From Nocardioides plantarum (GTDB lineage: Bacteria; Actinomycetota; Actinomycetes; Propionibacteriales; Nocardioidaceae), in the NCBI RefSeq assembly GCF_006346395.1, contig NZ_VDMS01000002.1, forward strand, positions 620,001-684,000: DNA of 64,000 nt. The letters run 5' to 3'. A model generated the notes under the pieces. It was not told where the DNA came from and searched no databases. It saw only the letters and a list, made by a program, of their open reading frames with translations. The translations under genes were made by a program, and so were the position numbers. The number at the start of each line of letters is the position of its first letter. Positions within the stretch are counted from its first letter, which is position 1. Below are positions 14,937-24,496 of this stretch, in pieces.

Positions 14937-16190
14937 TCAGCTCAGGGGCTGGCTGGAGAGGTCGAGGCTGCCCTGGGCGTTGCGGGCGTCGTGCTTCTGG
15001 ACCCGCTCGAGGTAGGACCGTGACTTCTCGACCTCGGTCTCGAGCACCCCGATCGTGGCCGACATGTTGTCGAGGGCCTTGAGCTTGAACTCGTCGATGG
15101 AGTCCATCGTGGCGTAGATGTTGGCGAACGCCGCCTGGAGCTGCTCGATGCCGATCGTCGAGGAGGCGGCCTGCTCCTGGATCGCCGCGCTGTTGTCGCG
15201 CAGCATCTCGGAGGTGCGCTGGATCATCCCCGACGTCGTGGTGTTGAGCGCGCTGATCTGGTCGAGCACGAGCTTCTGGTTGCCCAGCGCCTGGGCCACG
15301 ATGACCGCCGTACGCAGCGCGGAGATGGTGGTCGTCGAGGCACGGTCGACGCCCTTGATGAGCTCGATGTTGTTCTTGATGATGATGTCGATCGCCAGGT
15401 AGCTCTGGATCGACACCGCGAGCTGGGTCAGCAGGTCCTGGTGCTTCTGGCGCACGTAGAACAGCACGTCCTGGCTCAGCGCCCTGGCCGCGTCGGGGTC
15501 GCTCAGCTCGAGCTCGGCGATCTTGGCCGACAGCTTGGCGTCGAGCCGCTCGGCGACGTAGACGTACTGGTTGAGCCGGCCCATCACCGACCACAGGTTG
15601 GTCTTCTCGAGGTTGAGCGCGACGTTGTCGCGCTGCAGCTCGTCCTGGCCGCTGCGCAGGCTGTGCAGGATGCCGTTGAGCTGGGTCTGCGCCGACTGGT
15701 ACTTGCGGAAGTAGTCGGTGATCTTGTCGCCGAAGGGCAGGATGTCGAGCCAGCGCTTGGCGCCGGTGGCCTGGCTGGGGTCGAGGTCCTCGACCGTACG
15801 ACGCAGCTCGAGCAGCGTCTTGCCGACCGCACTGCCCTGCGCGAGACCGCCCTCGCGCAGCGCGGTGACCGGCTTGTCGAGCATGTGGTTGGACGTCTCG
15901 GCCGCCTTGCGGATGTCGGCATCGCCCATCGTCCGCACGTTCTCGGCCTGCGCGGCGAACTCCGGGCTGCCGGCCTGGGCGCTGGTCAGCGCGGTCATGA
16001 ACCCGTCGACCTTGGCGTCGAGCTCGGGCATCGCGGCCGCCGACACCGGAGGCGCCATCTTGGGCGCCGCGGTCTCGGCGACCTGCAGGACCGGCTCGGG
16101 CGCGGTGAGCGTGACGACGGGGTCGGGCGGGGCGAGGGGCTGGACGGCGGTCTCGCCGGCGGCGGGCTGCTCGGGGGTGCCTGCGGTCAT
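14937..16190 (-). CDS. telA: TelA-family toxic anion resistance protein
   Basis: A 417-residue protein of the TelA/KlaA family. After a Pro/Ala-rich N-terminus of about 60 residues it is almost wholly alpha-helical with coiled-coil segments. Typical blocks include DILPFGDKITDYFRKYQSAQ and the IDIIIKNNIELIKGVDRAST region with TISALRTAVIVAQAL. The family is linked to tellurite, antibiotic and envelope stress, with no agreed biochemistry. It is the first gene of the signalling cluster. A CAGACT box lies 7 nt before the ATG (16198-16203), so the cluster transcript may be leaderless. Confidence 0.92.
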   Translation of the reverse strand: MTAGTPEQPAAGETAVQPLAPPDPVVTLTAPEPVLQVAETAAPKMAPPVSAAAMPELDAKVDGFMTALTSAQAGSPEFAAQAENVRTMGDADIRKAAETSNHMLDKPVTALREGGLAQGSAVGKTLLELRRTVEDLDPSQATGAKRWLDILPFGDKITDYFRKYQSAQTQLNGILHSLRSGQDELQRDNVALNLEKTNLWSVMGRLNQYVYVAERLDAKLSAKIAELELSDPDAARALSQDVLFYVRQKHQDLLTQLAVSIQSYLAIDIIIKNNIELIKGVDRASTTTISALRTAVIVAQALGNQKLVLDQISALNTTTSGMIQRTSEMLRDNSAAIQEQAASSTIGIEQLQAAFANIYATMDSIDEFKLKALDNMSATIGVLETEVEKSRSYLERVQKHDARNAQGSLDLSSQPLS

Positions 16191-16304
16191 GGCGCGCAGT
16201 CTGTCACCTGCTGTGGCCCGCGTCTCGTGCCGCGCCCCGGCGAATGCCGCGTTGGCCGGGGCCGGTCGCGGGGCGGGTCGGAGCGGGTCGGGGCGACCTT
16301 CCGG

Positions 16305-16748
16305 TCAGCCCCGGGACCGACCGGACCGACCGAAGGCGCTCATCGAGTCCCACGGCACACCACGTCGAGTACGCCGGTAGCGCCATACGTGCTGGGCCAG
16401 GAGGCTGGCCGCGAGCCCGATCGAGACCAGCCCGAGCGGCTCGAACCGGTCGCGCACGATCTCGACCACGAGCAGCCCGAGGCGGACGACGAGATAGGCC
16501 GACCAGGCGACGACCAGCCGGAGCCAGGACCGCGGCTCGTCACGGTCGGCGCGGGAGCCCAGCTGCCAGCAGACGAGCCCGAAGAACACCGCGGCGTGGA
16601 CCCAGCTCGTCTGGCGTCCCAGCTCGCCGGAGAGAAGATCGTCGATCCGGCCCAGGACGATGAGCGCCCACACGATGCCCGCGAGCACCACGCGGCGTCG
16701 CGTGAACCAGTCCCTGATCGGGTCGTCCCCGGCACCGTCCGTCGGCAC
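16305..16748 (-). CDS. Small membrane protein, unknown function
   Basis: A 147-residue protein (GTG start) with about four hydrophobic segments (VVLAGIVWALIVLGRI, SWVHAAVFFGLVCWQLG, LVVAWSAYLVVRLGLLVVEI, LGLVSIGLAASLLAQHV) and a basic C-terminus. I recognise no family. It begins 6 nt after the small upstream gene ends, so the two probably share a transcript. Confidence 0.65.
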   Translation of the reverse strand: MPTDGAGDDPIRDWFTRRRVVLAGIVWALIVLGRIDDLLSGELGRQTSWVHAAVFFGLVCWQLGSRADRDEPRSWLRLVVAWSAYLVVRLGLLVVEIVRDRFEPLGLVSIGLAASLLAQHVWRYRRTRRGVPWDSMSAFGRSGRSRG

Positions 16749-16754
16749 CGGCGG

Positions 16755-17021
16755 TCAGGAGTAGCGGTGACTCTTGGCCGCGTGACCCTGCTCGCGGGTG
16801 CAGGTGCGCCCGCTCATGTTGCGGTGGCCACACACGGCGTCGTCGGCCGGCGCTCCATCGGCAGCGGCCGGGGTCTTCGCCGACTTCGCGGCCTTGGCCG
16901 CGGGAGCGACCGGGGGCTTGGCGTCGGGTGCGTTGGGAGTCAGCGGCGCGCGGCCGGTTGCGGCCCGGGCACGGGCGTACTTGGCGTCGCGCATGGCGCG
17001 CAGCTCGTCTGTCTTGCTCAT
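16755..17021 (-). CDS. Small protein with a C-terminal Cys/His motif
   Basis: An 88-residue protein. The N-terminus is charged and helical (MSKTDELRAMRDAKYARARA), the middle is Ala/Pro/Lys-rich, and the end reads CGHRNMSGRTCTREQGHAAK followed by SHRYS. The two Cys and three His could bind a metal. A TAGGGT box lies 9 nt upstream of the ATG. The function is unknown. Confidence 0.7.
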   Translation of the reverse strand: MSKTDELRAMRDAKYARARAATGRAPLTPNAPDAKPPVAPAAKAAKSAKTPAAADGAPADDAVCGHRNMSGRTCTREQGHAAKSHRYS

Positions 17022-17172
17022 CGTGACTTCACCCTACCGACCCTACGTGGCCCCGGGGACAGTCCTGCCCAGGCGCGCGACGACGGGAGCCGGGCGGTCC
17101 CGTGGTCCGTGGCGCCGGGGTGGGGTCGTGTGCCTGACGACGCCCCTGGCTCGTGCTCGGGCACACGACCCC

Positions 17173-17886
17173 TCAACCGCCGTGGGGCGCGCGGCGCGCG
17201 GGCCCGTCACCGGCGTCGACGACGAAGTAGGGCAGCAGCAGCTGGGTGACCGGCCCGATGGCCAGACCGAAGACGACGGTGCCGACGCCGAGGACCCCGC
17301 CGAGCGCCAGGCCGATGAGGACGACGCTCACCTCGAGGCCGGTGCGCACCAGCCGCAGCGACCACCCCGTAAGCCGGGCCAGGCCGGTCATCAGCCCGTC
17401 GCGGGGACCGCGGCCGAGCTGGGCGCCGATGTAGAGCGCGGTGGCGAACCCGCACAGCAGCACGCCGCCCACCATCAGCGCGACCCGCGCGAGGATCGGG
17501 GACGGGGCGTCGAGGAGGGCCAGGGTCGCGTCGGCGGCGAACCCGACCACGAGCGCGTTGGCGATGGTGCCGAGACCGGGCTTCTCGCGCAGCGGGACCC
17601 ACAGCAGCAGCACCGCGAAGCTCATCACGACGACCGCTTCGCCGAGCGTGAGCGGCACGTGCCGGATCAGGCCGGAGTGCAGGACGTCCCACGGGGCCAG
17701 GCCGAGGTCGGCGCGCACCATCATCGCCAGCGAGGCGCCGTACAGCACGAGCCCGACGAGCAGGCGGGCCATGCGCTCCGGGAGCCGACCCGCGCGCAGC
17801 TGGGCCACCGGGCCCAGGTCGAGCAGCACCGGGGCCGGGACGGGATGGGGGGCGTGTGCAGGAGCGGGGTGGTCGACGGTGGACAT
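17173..17886 (-). CDS. yczE: YczE/YitT-like integral membrane protein
   Basis: A 237-residue membrane protein with about five or six hydrophobic helices and the motif RADLGLAPWDVLHSGL, which is characteristic of the YczE family. A second conserved stretch, GRGPRDGLMTGLARLTG, follows in the second half. The ATG at 17886 is chosen over upstream starts because those overlap the operator and promoter. The gene diverges from a MocR-type regulator. In many bacteria yczE-like genes pair with the PLP-dependent regulator YczR, which activates them. The transported substrate is not established. Confidence 0.88.
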   Translation of the reverse strand: MSTVDHPAPAHAPHPVPAPVLLDLGPVAQLRAGRLPERMARLLVGLVLYGASLAMMVRADLGLAPWDVLHSGLIRHVPLTLGEAVVVMSFAVLLLWVPLREKPGLGTIANALVVGFAADATLALLDAPSPILARVALMVGGVLLCGFATALYIGAQLGRGPRDGLMTGLARLTGWSLRLVRTGLEVSVVLIGLALGGVLGVGTVVFGLAIGPVTQLLLPYFVVDAGDGPARRAPHGG

Positions 17887-17902
17887 GACTCCACCATCCA
17901 AC

Positions 17903-17931
17903 CGATTGGCCTTCTCTTGAATAGCCAATCG
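17903..17931. promoter_or_regulatory. Inverted-repeat operator between yczE and yczR
   Basis: Perfect 8-bp arms, CGATTGGC (17903-17910) and GCCAATCG (17924-17931), are separated by 13 nt. It is an AT-rich island in the 61-bp divergent promoter and is the likely YczR binding site. Confidence 0.75.
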
Positions 17932-17947
17932 TGAGAGAGTGGACTGC

Positions 17948-19399
17948 ATGGTGCAGACCATCACCGCCACCCGCGTGGCCACGCTCGCCGGGGCCTTCTC
18001 CCGCAGCCCCGCCTACGCCGGCCTGGCCGACGCCCTGACCGAGCTGATCGGCGACGGTCGCGTCGGGCTCGGGGTCCGACTGCCCAGCGAGCGCGACCTG
18101 ACCACCGCGCTGGGCGTGTCCCGCACCACGGTGACGCGGGCCTACCAGGTGCTGCGCGACACCGGGTACGCCGAGGCGCGACGCGGCGCGGGCACCTTCA
18201 CCCGGGTCCCCGGCGGACGTTCGCGCGCGCACGACCGCGCCCTCGTCCCCGGCTCGGGCGCCGAGGGTCCCGACGGCCCGGGCGACCTGATCGACCTCAA
18301 CTGCGCCGCGACCTCGGCCCCGCCGGGCATCGCCGCGGCGTACGGCGCGGCGGTGGCCGAGCTGCCGGCCTACCTCGGCGGGCACGGCTACTTCCCGGCC
18401 GGGCTGCCCGCCCTGCAGGCCGCGATCGCCCGTCGCTACGACGAGCGCGGGCTCCCCACCGACCCCGACCAGGTCGTGGTCACCGCCGGCGCGCTGGCCG
18501 CCGCGGCCCTGGTGGCCCAGGCCCTCACCGGACCGCGCGACCGCGTGCTCGTCGAGTCGCCGGTCTACCCCAACGCGACCCAGGCGATCGCCAACAGCGG
18601 CGCGCGGCTGCGCGCGGTGCCGGTCGATCCCGGCGGCTGGGACCTCGACGCGGTGGGGGCGGCGCTCGACGAGGTGCGCCCGACGCTGAGCTACCTGATC
18701 GCCGACTTCCAGAACCCGACCGGGCACGTGATGACCGATGCCCAGCGCGCGACGTACGCCGGACACCTGCGCCGCACCGGCACCGTCGCGGTCGTCGACG
18801 AGGCCCACCAGGCGCTGGCCCTCGACGGGCAGGCGATGCCGCGACCGTTCGCGGCCTTCGACCCGCGCACGATCACCCTCGGCAGCGCGAGCAAGTCCCA
18901 CTGGGGCGGGCTGCGCCTGGGCTGGATCCGGGCGCCGCACGACCAGGTCGAGCGGCTCACCCGCGCCCGCCTCGGCCTCGACCTGGGCGCGCCGGTGCTG
19001 GAGCAGCTCGTGCTGACCCGGCTGCTGGCCTCCGACGATGTCGTCGACCGGCACCGCGCGCGGCTGCGCGAGCAGCGCGACGCCCTGCTCGCCGCCGTCA
19101 GCGAGCACCTGCCCGAGTGGCGCTTCCACCGGCCGGCCGGTGGTCTGGCGCTGTGGTGCGAGCTGCCGGCCGCGCGCGGCAGCGTCCTGGCGGTCGAGGC
19201 CGAGCGGCGCGGGGTCGTCGTCGCTCCCGGTCCGGCCTTCGCGGCCGAGGGCGGCCTCGACCGGTTCGTGCGGGTGCCGTGGTCGCGCCCACCGGCCGAG
19301 CTCGCCGAGGCCGTACGCCGCCTCGCGGCGGCCTGGGAGGCCGTGCGCGACCGACCGGCGACCGGCAGCCCCCGTCGTACCCGGGTGATGGTGGCCTGA
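17948..19399 (+). CDS. yczR: MocR-family PLP-dependent transcriptional regulator (YczR-like)
   Basis: A regulator of about 483 residues with a GntR-type winged helix (residues about 20-85: LPSERDLTTALGVSRTTVTR) fused to a class I aminotransferase-like domain. The PLP lysine is in LGSASKSHWGGLRLGW, and the YLIADFQNPTGHVM segment is intact. The domain senses PLP or a PLP adduct instead of catalysing transamination. The ATG at 17948 is preferred to the GTG nine bases earlier, since it lies at a better distance from AGAGAG. Divergence from yczE and the operator between them assign it to the YczR subgroup. Confidence 0.87.
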   Translation: MVQTITATRVATLAGAFSRSPAYAGLADALTELIGDGRVGLGVRLPSERDLTTALGVSRTTVTRAYQVLRDTGYAEARRGAGTFTRVPGGRSRAHDRALVPGSGAEGPDGPGDLIDLNCAATSAPPGIAAAYGAAVAELPAYLGGHGYFPAGLPALQAAIARRYDERGLPTDPDQVVVTAGALAAAALVAQALTGPRDRVLVESPVYPNATQAIANSGARLRAVPVDPGGWDLDAVGAALDEVRPTLSYLIADFQNPTGHVMTDAQRATYAGHLRRTGTVAVVDEAHQALALDGQAMPRPFAAFDPRTITLGSASKSHWGGLRLGWIRAPHDQVERLTRARLGLDLGAPVLEQLVLTRLLASDDVVDRHRARLREQRDALLAAVSEHLPEWRFHRPAGGLALWCELPAARGSVLAVEAERRGVVVAPGPAFAAEGGLDRFVRVPWSRPPAELAEAVRRLAAAWEAVRDRPATGSPRRTRVMVA

Positions 19400-19511
19400 G
19401 AGGGGTCTGAGAGGGCTGTCACCTACCTCACACTGGTGGCGTCACGGCCAGATCGCGGTGAACGGTGACGTACAGTCTCCGGGCGCGGCCGGTCTGGCCC
19501 GCCGACATGGG

Positions 19512-19671
19512 GTCCGCCGAGTTCCTCCCGCCTCATGTCGTCCTGAACCATCGGGGGGAAGTGGGATACCCGAGCACGACGGCTCCGACCGGAGCCTTGG
19601 GGTGAACTCAGCACGCTGAGCGGGCAATTCGTCAGCCCGAACCCGACAGGTCACATTTCACAGGCGTGGAC
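19512..19671 (+). ncRNA. Cyclic di-AMP riboswitch (ydaO-yuaA type)
   Basis: The leader of the NlpC/P60 gene has the hallmarks of this class: a 5' GTCCGCCGAG segment, CGGGGGGAAG, a CTTGGGGTGAA block, and the 3' signature GCCCGAACCCGACAGGTCAC. The 5' GTCCGCC (19512-19518) can pair with GGCGTGGAC (19663-19671) to close P1, just before the AAAGGGA ribosome-binding site. In actinobacteria this riboswitch controls cell-wall hydrolase and resuscitation genes, which fits the downstream gene. Ends are approximate. Confidence 0.88.
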
Positions 19672-19684
19672 GAAAGGGACACCC

Positions 19685-20167
19685 ATGTCTGTCATCACCC
19701 GCGCCCTGACGCTCGTCGTCGGCGCGTTCTTGTTCACCGCGGTGCTGGGCGGAGTGCCGACCGCGCACGTCGGCACCAGCGCCGAGGCCGCCACCAGCCA
19801 GCGCGTCCACACCAGCTACGCACTGCGCGTCAAGGCCATGAAGGTGGCCCTGGCCCAGCGCGGCGACCCCTACCGGTCCGGCGCCGCCGGCCCGAGCGCG
19901 TTCGACTGCTCCGGCCTCACGAAGTACTCCTACGGCCGTCTGGGCCGCTCGCTCCCGCGCACGACCGACCAGCTCAAGGCCAGCCTGAAGCCGGTGACCA
20001 AGTCGCGCCGGGCACCGGGCGACATCATCATCTTCGTCCGTGGGGGCAACGCCTACCACGCCGGCATCTACCTGGGGCACAACAAGATCGTGCACGCCAG
20101 CCGCCCCGGCACGCCGGTCAAGACCGAGAAGATCTGGACCACCGCGTACGTCGTACGTCGGCCCTGA
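19685..20167 (+). CDS. Secreted NlpC/P60 peptidoglycan hydrolase
   Basis: A 160-residue exported peptidase. A signal peptide (about 1-38, hydrophobic core ALTLVVGAFLFTAVLGG) precedes one NlpC/P60 domain with catalytic Cys in FDCSGLT and His in YHAGIYLG. It probably cuts peptide stems of peptidoglycan. There is no separate wall-binding domain. The gene is controlled by the cyclic-di-AMP riboswitch directly upstream and ends at a strong terminator. Confidence 0.93.
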   Translation: MSVITRALTLVVGAFLFTAVLGGVPTAHVGTSAEAATSQRVHTSYALRVKAMKVALAQRGDPYRSGAAGPSAFDCSGLTKYSYGRLGRSLPRTTDQLKASLKPVTKSRRAPGDIIIFVRGGNAYHAGIYLGHNKIVHASRPGTPVKTEKIWTTAYVVRRP

Positions 20168-20180
20168 CCGCAGGCCGGTG

Positions 20181-20218
20181 ACGAGAGCCGCACCCCGGAC
20201 GAGGGGTGCGGCTCTCGT
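20181..20218 (+). terminator. Strong hairpin terminator after the NlpC/P60 gene
   Basis: A 16-bp perfect stem, ACGAGAGCCGCACCCC with GGGGTGCGGCTCTCGT, and a 6-nt loop begin 13 nt after the stop codon. It can act for both convergent genes. Confidence 0.85.
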
Positions 20219-20242
20219 GCGTCGATGGGTGATCGCGTCCGG

Positions 20243-20368
20243 CAACTCGCGCAATCGAACGAGTTGAGCGTGGGATCGACCATCCCAGCCCGCCAACCCG
20301 TTCGATCGAACGAGTTGGTGGCCAGATCGACCGCCCCAGCGGCTCAACTCGTTCGATTGCACGAGTTA
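20243..20368. repeat. Three 24-bp palindromes with exact 51-bp spacing
   Basis: Copies at 20243-20266, 20294-20317 and 20345-20368 follow the form CAACTCGTTCGAT-(C/T)-GAACGAGTTG. Copies 2 and 3 carry one or two changes and copy 1 has a GCGCAA half. The spacers are also related (GGGATCGACCATCCCAGC, CCAGATCGACCGCCCCAGC). The array lies between the NlpC/P60 terminator and the serA stop codon. Confidence 0.85.
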
Positions 20369-20418
20369 GTTGTCCGCACCACCTCGCCCGTCCACCCCTC
20401 AGCCGACCCGCGTCCCCC

Positions 20419-22029
20419 TCAGACCAGGTCGACGGTGCGGGCGTGGTGGGCCCCCATCGCGGACTCGATGTCGGCCAGCACCTCGGCCGGGATCGCGGTG
20501 TCCACGGACAGCGCGACCAGGGCCTCGCCGCCCTTGGCGTTGCGCGAGACCTGCATGCCGGCGATGTTGACGCCGGCGGCGCCGAGGATCTGACCGACGG
20601 TGCCGACCATGCCCGGACGGTCGCGGTAGGCGAAGAACGCGAGGTGGTCGGTGGGCTCGAGGTCGATGTCGTAGCCGTTGACCTCGACCAGCCGCTCGCG
20701 CTGGTTGATGCCCATCAAGGTGCCCGACACCGACACCTGCGAGCCGTCGGCGAGGGTGCCGCGGATCGTGATCAGGTTGCGGTGGTCGGGGCTGTCGGGC
20801 TCGGTCACCAGGCGTACGGCGGTCCCGCGCTCAGCCGCGAGGAGCGGGGCGTTGACGTAGGAGACGGCGTGCTCGATCACGTCGGTGAAGACGCCCTTGA
20901 GGGCCGCGAGCTCGAGCACCTTGACGTCGTTGTCGGTGATCTCGCCGCGCACCTCGACGTCGATCTGCTGGGCGACCTCACCGGCGACGCCGGTGAAGAT
21001 GCGGCCGAGCTTCTCGGTCAGCGGGATGCCGGGACGCACGTCCTCGGCGATCAGCCCGCCCTGCACGTTGACCGCGTCGGGCACCAGCTCGCCGGCCAGA
21101 GCGAGGACGACCGAGCGCGCGACGGACAGCCCGGCCTTCTCCTGGGCCTCCTGCGTCGAGGCCCCCAGGTGCGGGGTGGCCACGACGTTCTCGAGCGTGA
21201 GCAGCGGGCTGTCGGTGTTGGGCTCGGTGGCGAAGACGTCGAGGCCGGCGGCGGCGATCCGCCCGTTGCTGAGCGCGTCGTAGAGCGCCGCCTCGTCGAC
21301 GATGCCGCCGCGGGCGGCGTTGACCAGGACCAGGCCCGGACGCGCCGCGGCCAGCTCGGCGGCGCCGATCAACCCGATCGTCTCCGGTGTCTTGGGCAGG
21401 TGCACGCTCATGAAGTCGGACTCGGCCAGCAGGGTGGCCAGGTCGACCAGGCGGACGCCGACCTGGGCGGCCCGGCCGGCCTGCACGTAGGGGTCGTAGG
21501 CGATGACGTTCATGCCGAACGCCGCCAGGCGCTGGGCGACGAGCACGCCGATGCGGCCCAGCCCGACGACGCCGACGGTCTTCTCGTAGAGCTCGATGCC
21601 GGTGTAGCGGGCCCGCTTCCACTCGCCGTCGCGCAGGGCGGCGTGGGCCGGTGACACGTGGCGGGCGGCGGCCAGCATCAGCGCGACGGCCAGCTCGGCG
21701 GCCGACACGATGTTGGACGTCGGCGCGTTGACCACCATGACGCCGGCCATCGTGGCGGCCCGCACGTCGATGTTGTCGAGCCCGACACCGGCGCGCGCGA
21801 CCACCCGCAGCCGCGGCGCGGCGGCCAGCGCCTCGGCGTCGATCCGGGTCGCCGAGCGCACCAGGACCGCGTCGGCGTCGGCGATCGCGGCGAGCAGGGC
21901 GGCCCGGTCGGCACCGTCGCAGTGCCGGACCTCGAAGTCGGGGCCCAGCGCCTCGACGGTGGCCGGGCTCAGCTCCTCGGCGATGAGCACGACGGCTCGA
22001 TCGGCGGCGCGGACGGCGGGTGGGGTCAC
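20419..22029 (-). CDS. serA: D-3-phosphoglycerate dehydrogenase
   Basis: This enzyme makes the first committed step of serine synthesis, oxidising 3-phosphoglycerate with NAD. The 536-residue protein is the long form. It has a substrate-binding domain, the NAD Rossmann fold with GVVGLGRIGVLVAQRL, the catalytic segments VNAARGGIVDEAAL and ATPHLGASTQEAQ, an intervening allosteric substrate-binding domain, and a C-terminal ACT domain (DRPGMVGTVGQILGAAGVNI) that binds serine. The GTG at 22029 has the ribosome-binding site GAGGAA 6 nt upstream, which fixes the start. Its neighbours have no metabolic link; in relatives it sits directly beside ilvC. Confidence 0.94.
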   Translation of the reverse strand: MTPPAVRAADRAVVLIAEELSPATVEALGPDFEVRHCDGADRAALLAAIADADAVLVRSATRIDAEALAAAPRLRVVARAGVGLDNIDVRAATMAGVMVVNAPTSNIVSAAELAVALMLAAARHVSPAHAALRDGEWKRARYTGIELYEKTVGVVGLGRIGVLVAQRLAAFGMNVIAYDPYVQAGRAAQVGVRLVDLATLLAESDFMSVHLPKTPETIGLIGAAELAAARPGLVLVNAARGGIVDEAALYDALSNGRIAAAGLDVFATEPNTDSPLLTLENVVATPHLGASTQEAQEKAGLSVARSVVLALAGELVPDAVNVQGGLIAEDVRPGIPLTEKLGRIFTGVAGEVAQQIDVEVRGEITDNDVKVLELAALKGVFTDVIEHAVSYVNAPLLAAERGTAVRLVTEPDSPDHRNLITIRGTLADGSQVSVSGTLMGINQRERLVEVNGYDIDLEPTDHLAFFAYRDRPGMVGTVGQILGAAGVNIAGMQVSRNAKGGEALVALSVDTAIPAEVLADIESAMGAHHARTVDLV

Positions 22030-22049
22030 TGCGTTCCTCACGGTCGGAC

Positions 22050-22079
22050 GACGGCGGCGCACGTCGCTGTGCCGCCGTC
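22050..22079 (-). promoter_or_regulatory. 5' leader hairpin of serA
   Basis: GACGGCGGC and GCCGCCGTC form a 9-bp perfect stem about 20 nt before the serA start. A TAGCGT box lies just upstream in the minus-strand direction. It may influence transcript stability or translation; no known riboswitch was recognised. Confidence 0.4.
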
Positions 22080-22227
22080 ACGCTACACGGGTCGCGGGTC
22101 CGTTAACCGGTGGTCCGCAGCCCCCTCGGCGCCTAGCGTGGCGGCGTACTGATCCCGACGACAGGTGCCGTCTTGAAGCTCTGAGGTCCGCCGCCCCGAC
22201 CTCCACCCTGATCCAGGGAGCTTCCGC

Positions 22228-23859
<1,632 letters not shown>

Positions 23860-23863
23860 CGCG

Positions 23864-24172
23864 ATGCGAGCAACGATCACGGCGGGCGAGGTGTCCGTCG
23901 AGGTGCGCGTGGTGCGGCTCGGCGACCACCGGCTCGCCTGCGCCGTGGCGCCCTCGCTGGCTCCCCTGCTCGGCGACCGGGACTCGGTCGAGGTCGAGGT
24001 CGTCGTGGTCCAGGACGACGGCCGCAGCGAGGAGCTCGCGGCCGTCGCTGCCGTCGTGCGCTCCGGTCGGGCCTGGACGGAGGCACGCGGCCGGCTGCGC
24101 GAGCGGCGCGGCTGGGCCCGCCGGTTCGTCCGGTCCCCGGCCGAGGTCGTCGTGCTGACCCCGCGCGACTGA
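23864..24172 (+). CDS. Small protein downstream of the ABC-F gene
   Basis: A 102-residue protein starting at ATG 23864, 4 nt after the ABC-F stop, so probably co-transcribed. It is rich in Val, Arg and Glu and appears to have a beta-rich N-terminal half (VSVEVRVVRLGDHRLACAVA, VEVEVVVVQDDGR) and an arginine-rich helix near the end. There is no signal peptide and no family I recognise. Confidence 0.6.
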   Translation: MRATITAGEVSVEVRVVRLGDHRLACAVAPSLAPLLGDRDSVEVEVVVVQDDGRSEELAAVAAVVRSGRAWTEARGRLRERRGWARRFVRSPAEVVVLTPRD

Positions 24173-24185
24173 CCCGCGGCCGGCG

Positions 24186-24416
24186 TCAGCCGCGCTGCTT
24201 GGCCCGTTCCAGCGCCGCGATGACCGCGACGCACCCGACGACGATCACGGCCGGGACCAGCCACCGTCCGGTGTCGCCCTCGACGCCCGGGAGCCAGGAC
24301 GCCAGCCGGCCGACCTCGCCGCCGAATGCGACCCGCACCAGCGGGATGACGCCCAGCCAGATCCCGACCACGGCGAACAACCCCTGGAGACCGTCCTCGC
24401 CACTCTTGTCAGCCAT
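24186..24416 (-). CDS. Small two-helix membrane protein
   Basis: A 76-residue protein (MADKSGEDGLQGLFAVVGIW) with two hydrophobic segments (about 11-30 and 52-68) and a basic end, ERAKQRG. It lies 80 bp downstream of efeB on the same strand and may be read from that operon. The function is unknown. Confidence 0.6.
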   Translation of the reverse strand: MADKSGEDGLQGLFAVVGIWLGVIPLVRVAFGGEVGRLASWLPGVEGDTGRWLVPAVIVVGCVAVIAALERAKQRG

Positions 24417-24496
24417 GCCACGACTCTCCCGCGGCGCGGCGGGGTCGCGCATCGGCCGGAGGTCGCGACCGGACCCGACCAAAGGTGGACGGCGGG

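Noticed and set aside
22083-22227. Leader peptide or attenuator before the ABC-F gene
   Set aside because: ABC-F resistance genes often have one, but here I found only a three-codon frame and no convincing terminator/antiterminator pair.
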